Shown here in pieces: positions 8,808 to 15,461 of a DNA stretch of 15,461 nt. How positions within the stretch are numbered: the stretch's first letter is position 1; each line of letters begins with the position of its first letter. A model generated the notes under the pieces. That model worked only from the letters and a program-made list of their open reading frames with translations, ran no database searches and was not told where the DNA came from. Origin of the DNA: Thermomucor indicae-seudaticae (Eukaryota > Mucoromycota > Mucoromycetes > Mucorales > Lichtheimiaceae); assembly GCA_000787465.1 (NCBI GenBank), contig JSYX01000724.1:1-15461 (forward strand), written 5' to 3'. The position numbers were made by a program, and so were the translations under genes.

Positions 8808-9469
8808 CTGCAACTACTGATGAAAGAAAGAAAAGTGATGAATATGGAGTGTGTGGCACCTTACGCCCGTTTTTCCCGATTAAGCTCAACTCTTGTTCAG
8901 ATCTTCCTTTATGGATGCGAAAAGGCCAATCCTTTAACGTGCCCCTTTCCATAGACTCGCGATCGCTTCCCTCTGCGCTGGGGACGCGTCAGATCCTGAT
9001 AAACTAGCATAGCCATTCCGCGTGACAAGTTATATAATATAAGCACATTCATTTTGATACATAAAGTCGTGGGCGAGCAATAGTTTAGTTAACATTATTA
9101 ACAAAAATGCTTCAAGACCCTTTCGTTCACTCTGTGGCATGTAGATGCCAAGATGAAGTTGTATAGCTTCAAAGCCTTGTCTGAAAACCGTTTAAGCGTT
9201 TCGTGACCGTACAGGTCGTCGACCTCTTTTAGCACTTTGACGGCTCGACATACAGCTATTTCAGGCACCCGTGCGAAAACACTGTACTGGCTAAACATTA
9301 AATTCACCCCTCAGTTATTTCACCTCCGAGAAGGGACCCGACGGGGTGAATTATACGAGTGGACCACTATATGATAGCTATACTTAGTCGAATGAGCGTC
9401 GATACTTTTACTGTGGTCAATATCCCAAATTTCTGAATTTTTCGTCTGCTTCTGTTCCGAAAGAAAATC
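8808..9469. promoter_or_regulatory. Divergent promoter region between TVP15 and APT1
   Basis: The 662 bp separate the two divergent start codons. TVP15 has a pyrimidine-rich leader (purine-rich on the plus strand at about 8819-8837). An ACGCGT site lies near 8984, and a perfect 10-bp inverted repeat lies at 9301-9310 and 9343-9352. A minus-strand frame of 69 codons (9307-9098) has a helix-like composition (RFSDKALKLYNFIL) but no recognisable family or context, so I do not call it a gene. Confidence 0.5.
9301..9352. repeat. Perfect 10-bp inverted repeat in the APT1 upstream region
   Basis: AATTCACCCC (9301-9310) is mirrored by GGGGTGAATT (9343-9352), separated by 32 bp, about 120-170 bp before the APT1 start. 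It could be a dimeric regulator site or the remnant ends of a small transposon. Position alone suggests regulation. Confidence 0.5.
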
Positions 9470-10464
9470 ATGGCGAATCTCTTGTCATCAGTCATTGTTG
9501 GTGCAAAAGCAAAACATACCGCGACGGTAGTGTGGCTTCACGGTTTGGGTGATTCTGGCGCAGGGTGGTCATTTCTGGCGGATGAATTGTCCAGCATGTT
9601 TCCTCACATCAAGTGGATCTTGCCGAATGCGTAAGTTATCTTGAAAGTAACTAAAAAGTAGGGCAAGCGCTAAATATCCTTTTTTCCCAGTCCTTCAGTA
9701 CCTGTGACCTTGAATAATGGCATGCGAATGCCAGGTAAGCCCATCCTCTCGCTCTCAACTCTACAACGAAAAAGGTTAGCTAATGATAATATGCAGCCTG
9801 GTTTGATTTGACCGGGATTGATCGAACTATACTGGCAAATGAAGACGAAAAAGGCATGCTGACTTCCGTGGCAGCAAGTAAGGTTTTGCAAAGCACTGTC
9901 TATTAATGCATTGCGAAAATGTCTGAAGTAACGCGAAAACTCAGTTAGCCGTGTGATCCGCAATGAGATTGATAACGGTATACCCAGCGAACGAATTATT
10001 GTTGGCGGCTTTTCCCAAGGTAACAGAGAGAGAGATGATCCGCCTACTACTACTGACATCAGCACTAACTAACTAGTTCACCAGGCTGTGCAATGTCTCT
10101 GCTCGTTGGATTGACGTCTGAGTGCAAGTTTGGTGGTATTATCGGTTGTAGTGGCTGGCTACCATTGAGCCAGAAGATTAAACAGGTAAATAAGTATAGA
10201 TATTATCGCTTTTCGCGTGCACTCGTACTGAACAGATGCTATTAGATGGCTTCTGACGCCAATAAACAGACGCCGATTCTGATGTGTCATGGTGATGCCG
10301 ACCCGGTTGTGCTGCACACGTATGGCAAAGAATCTGCAGAGTATCTGAAAAAGCTTGGCTACAACGTCACTTTTAATACATACCCGGGTCTCGTCCATTC
10401 GGCAAGTCCTGAAGAAGTGGCTGATATCGCCAAGTTTATAAAGGAGCGGTTGCCACCTGTTTAG
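9470..10464 (+). CDS. APT1: Acyl-protein thioesterase 1 (APT1/LYPLA family)
   Basis: Six exons join in frame: 9470-9630, 9691-9734, 9797-9877, 9945-10019, 10085-10185 and 10246-10464, giving 226 residues, normal for the family. APT1 is a cytosolic serine hydrolase that removes palmitate from proteins such as G-alpha and Ras, and also acts on lysophospholipids. The alpha/beta-hydrolase features are all present: HGLGDSG (24-30), the nucleophile Ser119 in GFSQG, Asp173 in HGDADP and His205 in GLVHS. The residue after GFSQG is Cys where many relatives have Gly. No Cys stands at position 2, so the N-terminal palmitoylation seen in mammals is not expected. Introns are 60-67 nt with good GTAAG-type donors. 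It is divergent from TVP15, and an unknown gene begins within about 90-215 bp downstream. Confidence 0.95.
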
Positions 10465-10555
10465 ATCCAATGAAATCATTTATATCACCATTTTGAATTG
10501 TATTTCTATCCAGTAAACAGATTTCTGCCTTTTGGAATAGATAGACTGATGATGC

Positions 10556-11014
10556 ATGAGAATGCCAAGCGATAAAATCAGAGTTTGCTTGGCACTCGAT
10601 TTTTCTTTCTTCTTTGGAATGACTCGGACTCGCCTAAACTGGTTTTGTGAACCTTGTGCTTCAGGCCTTATCTCGAATATGATACTTCCTCAAGCATATA
10701 GAGACTTTTGGTCCTCCTGCGGTCTGACCCGGCAGCACGCTGAACGCTCGCTGCGAGATCGACACTACTGTCGCCATCGCCACCGCTGCCGCCCAGTAAC
10801 TCCTCCGCCTCCTTACAACAGGACATCAGCGCCACCGCCACCGTACGAAGAATGCATATCCAACGTGCGACACGACGACGATGACGATGAAGTTCTTGCT
10901 GACCTGAAGCGTCGTTTGACCGCTGCGCGCACGCTTGTCCATGACATTGACGATTTGGAGGACGAGAATGAGACTCTCAGTCAAGTGCTCTTGCGCCTTC
11001 AAATGACACAATAG
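10556..11014 (+). CDS. Unrecognised small protein with two PPxY motifs and a coiled coil
   Basis: I do not recognise this protein. The open frame allows 152 residues from ATG 10556; ATG 10619 or 10679 (111 residues) are alternatives. The 10679 start is plausible because the bases before it (ending TTCAG near 10664, after CTAAACT) look like an intron end. Downstream of 10679 come an Arg/His-rich basic stretch, two PPPPY motifs ten residues apart (residues 83-87 and 93-97 of the long form), an Asp run and a predicted coiled coil with LADLKRR, LVHDIDDLEDENETL and LLRL. PPxY motifs bind WW domains, for example of Nedd4/Rsp5 ubiquitin ligases, so an adaptor role is possible but inferred. It converges on ISY1, 140 bp between stops. 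Confidence 0.55.
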   Translation: MRMPSDKIRVCLALDFSFFFGMTRTRLNWFCEPCASGLISNMILPQAYRDFWSSCGLTRQHAERSLRDRHYCRHRHRCRPVTPPPPYNRTSAPPPPYEECISNVRHDDDDDEVLADLKRRLTAARTLVHDIDDLEDENETLSQVLLRLQMTQ

Positions 11015-11154
11015 CCCGCCGCTTCCCTTTCTCTTCGCCCTTTTCTGTACATACTCCTTGCCTATATACATATATAAAGATCTCTTATGAAAGCAGTTTC
11101 CTTTATACATGACATAGCATGCAGCTTTATTATTATGAGGTGTGCGCAAATTGA

Positions 11155-12311
11155 TTAACCTCTCCCGGTAAGTTCCTTTGTTTCCTCTTCGCTTTTTGCG
11201 AGCTCGCTCGACACATATTTTTCCATAAGCTATCAAGACATGTTTAGTTTCAAGGGTTCTCATATAATAATAGATAGAGCCTTACTTGTTTTCGCCTTTG
11301 TTCCACTAAATATTGCTCCACTTCTTTTTGACTTGGTACAGGAGCTTCTCCCTGATAATCGTCGTCGGTCTCCATTTCTTTAGGCTTCTCGGGCGGCGTG
11401 TGTTGTAATGCCTCTTCTAGCCATTCCTTTTCTAATTCTTTTTCATATTCAAGAAGCAGCCCATCTTCTTCGTCACGGTATCCATAGTATTCGGCGTCGA
11501 TATGCTTATATATTTCCGTAATGGAGCGTCCTTGTGGTTCAGGAGCCGCCGCCGCCGCTAAGAAAAAAAGGCCATGTTAGTAGGAAACAGGAACAACAAT
11601 AAACTAGCATCTTTTTTTTACCTTCTTGCTCAAATAATTCTCTTACACCAGGTAAATCTTTAGCTCGACCAAAATATCTATTCCCACGCATTAGCCCTTT
11701 TTCCCATTTTGCAGATCGCATCAAGGAAGCAATACAAACTTGTATCCTCGATTTCCAGGGACTTCTCTGCCTTCTTTATCAATAACAGTCGGTGCTCTCT
11801 AAAAAAGGGGGAGGATTAGCCTGGAGAGACGCGACATTTATGGGAGAGCAAAATTCATGCTTACTGAATAATTACCACCGCCGAGCTCTCTTATCCGTCG
11901 TTCCCAATGGTATTTTTCTCGAAGTAATTTGTTGATATTGTCATTAATGTCGCGCACTTGATAATCCGATAATCCAACTGAATTCATCACATGTATAAGT
12001 CAAAGGCTCTCTCTCGCTCTCGCTCTCTCTCTCGCTGGTCTTCTTACCATCTTGAATCTTGGTCACCAGACGTGAAATTTCGCTAAGTACTTGACGCCGC
12101 CATTTTTCACATTCACCGACTGTATTGACGCTCGATGCCATGCCGGGTCGTTTCTCTTTCTTCCTACTAATCAAGCCCAATTCCGCGGCTTGCGCCTCGC
12201 GAAATCTGTACAACATGGATTGGGCTTTCTCTTCATTACGTGCCTTTAATGAAATTTTTAAAAACGTATTAGCAACACCCTCGTATGCCGATCGTGCTGC
12301 GATCGTACCAT
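11155..12311 (-). CDS. ISY1: ISY1, pre-mRNA-splicing factor
   Basis: Seven minus-strand exons join in frame: 12311-12309 (ATG only), 12243-12048, 11977-11865, 11798-11740, 11677-11622, 11557-11286 and 11229-11155, giving 257 residues, between yeast and human lengths. Isy1 is a nuclear protein of the Prp19-associated (NTC) complex that contacts the catalytic spliceosome and affects step-one fidelity. Family motifs run in order: [11 protein letters not shown] (2-12), [63 protein letters not shown], then [15 protein letters not shown] and an acidic, charged C-terminus. A five-Ala run from GCG codons sits right after the exon-6 acceptor. Introns are 56-70 nt; intron 1 starts right after the start codon and has a textbook TGCTAATAC branch site. 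A MITE lies 112 bp upstream. Confidence 0.94.
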
Positions 12312-12422
12312 GCTGATCTATACAAAGGAAAAGATGAAAAGGTATAAAGAAGTAGTATGTGCGCGCCTTTGATTTTCTGGACGACCCACTTTATTAAACT
12401 TCAGACAAAATTTTGGATGCTA

Positions 12423-12577
12423 CAGTGCCCCCGCTCGACATAGTGATCAGCTATACAGTAATCGCTCGATAGGGTGAAATTCCACCAAACTTTGTTCGCA
12501 GATAAATATCACTAAATATATCGCTCGCTGTAATGATTACTTTTTGGGTTCACCGAGGGTATATCGAGCGGGCACTG
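12423..12577. mobile_element. 155-bp pogo/Tigger-like MITE
   Basis: The ends are inverted repeats: CAGTGCCCCCGCTCGACATA at the left and, on the opposite strand from 12577, CAGTGCCCGCTCGATATA. They match except for two extra C and one base. The CAGT start, CTCGATA-like core and TA just before the left end fit pogo-family elements; the right flank is TC, so the TA duplication is not intact. Each arm has an inner copy of the motif (CAGTAATCGCTCGATA near 12455; CAGCGAGCGATATA on the other strand near 12532). There is no coding capacity. It sits just upstream of ISY1. Confidence 0.65.
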
Positions 12578-13546
12578 TCAGTCCTCATACTCACGTGTCG
12601 CAGATTACCGCCCGATGGATGCTTTTCGAGAGCATGTAAAGACGAATGGGGACACCGCAACAGCTGTGAGTCACTGGAATTAAGCATGGCAAAGGACACC
12701 CTTCCACATAACGCGGGCACTTTTTTTACCATATGCAACTCACTCCCTGATTCATGTCCCGTTGAAAAGGGTGGCCTATTAGAGGCCTGATAGCTTTATG
12801 CAAATGGATCACGACTACTGTCTCGAGGCCTGCGTCTGTATCTACAGCTTTGAAAACACTGCAAATACCACTTCTCGAAGCCCCAGTCAGTTTCAGCCTA
12901 CTGCACATTTTACTTTTAGGATCTCATGTACGCATAAAGGCCCGCTTCGTAACGCATTATCTTGCGAGTGAATGCTATGTCTCGGCACTCTTTCGACCTT
13001 GCTTTTTAACAGCACCAGGGGAGAAGGGTATAGTAACGCTGCTTGCGGGCTCTTACGCATGACGTGAACCAAAGAAGCAGGGTCTACCCCCCTAAAGCGA
13101 AAACGCATACCATGAGAGATCTACGGCTATACCTCGGCGTTTAGTATTGCTAGAGACATGATTCAAAGTTCATTTGAAAGCGAAAATGCAGGGATGTAAT
13201 ATATGTTGGGTTACTTGGTGAAGTATAGGTGATCATTGCAAACATGTCAATTTACCAGTACAATTTTGACCGCAACTGTGTACGGTATATGCGTTTTTGT
13301 GCGTTACAATGATTATGGTATAGGTGGTTATATATGAAGTATGTCAGAATACGACGACCGCGTAGAATGATAACCGTGTAGATGCCATGATCCTGGGCAA
13401 ATATCTTTGCATTGATGAGATTATGAACCAATGGCTTTGTTGTGATATTCCAAACCTGGAAATATAACGCGAAAACGTCATGCAGTAGGGCAAGAATGCA
13501 AGACTGTGGCAGACCGCGAAACGTGCTGCATTCTTCGCCCTGACTT
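12578..13546. other. Gene-free stretch between the MITE and the transposase relic
   Basis: No supported gene. Short frames occur on both strands, such as 13637-13344 (minus, 97 codons), which overlaps the area where the C-terminus of the transposase relic would lie and may be its eroded tail. No terminal repeats or RNA genes were recognised. Confidence 0.4.
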
Positions 13547-14140
13547 TTAAAGGCAACAACCTACAACGCCCGTTCGATGACCAGTATGCGCCGAGAAACC
13601 ATTCGCTTCTGCGACAGCCAGAAAGAATGCAAGGCATCTGGCTTCCGAGCGGTAAAATTTCATATCACGACATGAGATCGTGTTGTATCGCCTATCATTA
13701 GCAGTATCAATATACCCGGACAAAGTTAGGCTATGCACGAAGAAGCATAGGGGTTACCTTACCTTTGTTCTGTTCATACTCATTGAAGACAATAGCATGC
13801 CGCAATGTCTGCTGCTGACCATCAATAAATCGCGTGATCACGTTGCTGCGAGGTTCAGTTGTGCTGCAGTTAGCGACCACCACTTTCGGTTTTCAGTCAC
13901 ATGCAGCAGCGATGTACATCTCACCCTCGGGAGACTTTAAGCAAATAGAATCGCCGAAGGAAGGACCCAGTGAATCTAAGACATCTACTACTGGCATACA
14001 TCGCGGCCAATATGTTCGTTTTTCTTTCACTTGCATGATCGAGTATAGCCCGTTTTCTCTTAAAGTCCACACCATTGTGGGCGAGCCAAACCATGAATCC
14101 GGTATAATCATACGGCTGGCAAAACCCAGGTTCCGTTAGC
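13547..14140 (-). pseudogene. Decayed piggyBac-like DDE transposase
   Basis: Three minus-strand frames in series carry motifs of the piggyBac-type transposase domain (DDE_Tnp_1_7) as found in fungi. RLTEP (about 14142-14128) is in one frame. After a frameshift near 14111 comes PDSWFGSP, whose Asp (14099-14097) matches a catalytic residue of the family, then ENGLYSIMQVKEK and YWPRCMP. An in-frame TGA at 13895-13893 is followed by KPKVVVANCSTT and NEYEQNKG. After another break, the frame 13738-13547 has YIDTANDRRYNTISC and AFFLAVAEANGFSAHT, matching the region with the third acidic residue. The copy is dead: at least two frameshifts and one stop. The N-terminal half is not recognisable upstream of 14150. 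Identification is from motif memory, not a search. Confidence 0.7.
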
Positions 14141-14150
14141 CGGCAAGTCC

Positions 14151-14786
14151 CGGCAATGGTCTCGGATGCACAAGCGTTATGCTCATGATGGAAAGGAAAC
14201 ATCCCACGCCAGATATCACTGGAGATTATCTCAGTCGCGTCTGCAGCATGCTAAGCACTGAGAAACTGATAGGGCTCTGTCAGAAGGTAACCAGCCAGTT
14301 CTCATATAATCTACGGCAGTTACTGTACATAAGCGCACTTCCTTGGGATGCAACGCAAAGCCCAATACGAAAACGAGGAAGTGCCGCGCAGTTGGCTGCG
14401 AGAAGTGTTCCGTTGCGCTGCAAATGTGACACCGACATGGTCTTTTGCGAGGACCATTCCTACTATCACATCATTAACACTCATATGAATTAAAATACAG
14501 GATACTGTTTTCTCATATATGTCTCTCACTCATCAAGAAGTTTGTTTGGTTAGAACATGTTGTACGTTTGGGTATTTAATGGCACAATTTTGTACCAACC
14601 AAATTTTTCTTGACACCCCTCTCAAACATAGACTAAATTAATTCGCAAGAAACGTCACATGTCCAAGGTCCAAGATCTGAAAAGCCAACCTTGGTAGATT
14701 TTGTTGTTGCGTAGCAAATCGTATTTATTACAGTTTAGTACAAAAATTGTACTGAGGAGCGTAAAGTAAAAGAAAGACTCACGCGT
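14151..14786. other. Spacer with small palindromes, no gene
   Basis: Upstream of the transposase relic on the minus strand, this may hold its eroded N-terminal part, but I recognise no motif. Two similar small palindromes occur: GGCACAATTTTGTACC at 14581-14596 (one mismatch) and AGTACAAAAATTGTACT at 14737-14753 (perfect 7-bp arms). Confidence 0.4.
14724..14729 (-). terminator. Candidate poly(A) signal AATAAA on the minus strand
   Basis: AATAAA on the minus strand lies 57 bases downstream of the TAA at 14789-14787. It supports a real 3' end for the coding-like frame that stops there. Confidence 0.35.
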
Positions 14787-15461
14787 TTAATCAGGAGTGA
14801 TACTAGTTGCAGTGGTCATAGTAGTATCAACGGCAGGCACAATACGGGACCTTCCAAATCCCTGAAGGGCCTCAAATTCGTCCCACACCTTCCTTGTCTC
14901 GAACTTCACGATCTTGTCCACTGAGCTATTCGATAGGATTGCACAGGACTTGAACGGATAGTCCTCGCTTAACTTGTTGCTTCCTTGCTGCTGCTCTTCT
15001 GCTTGTTCTTCCTTTTCTGTTACTACTTGTACTGGTACTCGTCGATAATGATGGTGATGATGGAAAAGTTTTTAGGGTGACACATTTGGATTTTGTAGAA
15101 GACAATCTGCTATGCGTGGCGGAATCATTTGTCCTGGTCATGAAATCATTCTCGGTTTGTCGACGTGATGGCATCATACCCCTTCTGTCGGCACTCCCCC
15201 CCCAAAGTCCACACTGCGATTTAGCCGACCATAAGGATGGCTGTGTAAGCAGATCTCAGGCATCTTTCGCTGAGATGGCGTCGTTGTCAAGGGTGTCAAT
15301 TCCGAGGGGTTTGTCCGGGTCGTTACTGGTCGTTGTTGTCTTGATATTGCCTGCATAACGTCTGAGAAGGGTGGTTCCTTAATGCGATCACTTGATTTTC
15401 CCGTCCTCGGCGCTAGAATACAGTTAAATATTACGCATATGAGAAGCATGTTTTACGCTGC
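14787..15461 (-). CDS. Possible 3' part of an unknown minus-strand gene, may run off the window
   Basis: Three open minus-strand frames tile this region: 15449-15174 (91 codons, Ser/Thr/Pro/Arg-rich), 15177-14926 (83 codons, Ser/Thr and Arg-rich) and 15071-14787 (94 codons, ending TAA). The last looks most protein-like, with SEDYPFKSCAILSNSSVDKI and RKVWDEFEALQGFGRSR. A 70-nt intron from GTATGA (15179) to GCATAG (15110) would fit the intron size here and would link the first frame to an exon reading IVFYKIQMCHPKNF, but a further junction into the last frame is not evident. A run of eight G in the first frame (on the minus strand near 15197-15204) could also hide a length error. No family is recognised. 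It may be a gene, a pseudogene or part of a mobile element. Confidence 0.3.

Noticed and set aside
9098..9307. 69-codon minus-strand frame between TVP15 and APT1
   Set aside because: Composition is protein-like but there is no recognisable family, no leader tract, no splice partners, and it lies within the divergent promoter region.
10826..11263. 145-codon minus-strand frame
   Set aside because: It is a shadow of the PPxY gene and of the last ISY1 exon in a different frame.
13742..13770. Apparent intron donor GTAAGG at 13762 in the transposase relic with acceptor GCATAG
   Set aside because: The interval would be only about 30 nt, well below the 54-nt minimum seen in the window. A frameshift explains the frame change better.
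14900..14960. tRNA-like boxes on the minus strand: GTTCAAGTCC followed by TAGCTCAGTGG
   Set aside because: The B-box-like sequence comes before the A-box-like one, and neither the T stem nor an acceptor stem pairs, in normal or permuted order. They also fall in a protein-like frame, so this is probably chance.

Overview
The window looks like nuclear DNA of a filamentous fungus, most likely an early-diverging one (Mucoromycota). Five conserved eukaryotic genes are split by many short introns, mostly 54-71 nt with GTAAG-type donors and YAG acceptors. Pyrimidine-rich tracts precede several start codons, genes are closely packed, and transposon relics fill the gene-poor flanks. The phylum is inferred from gene style and the piggyBac-like relic, not from a marker gene. 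No rRNA, tRNA or CRISPR array was recognised.

Layout. Bases 1-5024 hold no gene I can name: coding-like but frame-broken stretches (about 549-1075, 1841-2256, 3346-3651), a degenerate tandem repeat of about 128 bp (1245-1720) and a TGTA microsatellite. Bases 5025-12311 are the gene-dense core: RIC8 (+, 7 exons), PAM17 (+, 2 exons), a TVP15/COPI-associated membrane protein (-, 6 exons including a 10-nt exon), acyl-protein thioesterase 1 (+, 6 exons), an unrecognised small PPxY protein (+) and the splicing factor ISY1 (-, 7 exons). Bases 12423-14150 hold a 155-bp pogo-like MITE in the ISY1 upstream region and a decayed piggyBac-like transposase (-). The right edge (14787-15461) holds coding-like minus-strand frames of unknown identity, perhaps the 3' end of a gene that continues past the window.

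The named genes are housekeeping functions and form no pathway: a G-alpha chaperone/exchange factor, a subunit of the mitochondrial import motor, a Golgi vesicle membrane protein, a depalmitoylating esterase and a spliceosome factor. RIC8 and APT1 both touch G-protein signalling in other organisms, but their proximity here is probably incidental. Exon models were joined by hand from reading frame, splice signals and remembered family motifs; all five known genes close in frame from ATG to stop. I found no clear new multi-gene system. The most interesting items are the microexons, the MITE at ISY1, the piggyBac relic and the 128-bp repeat.
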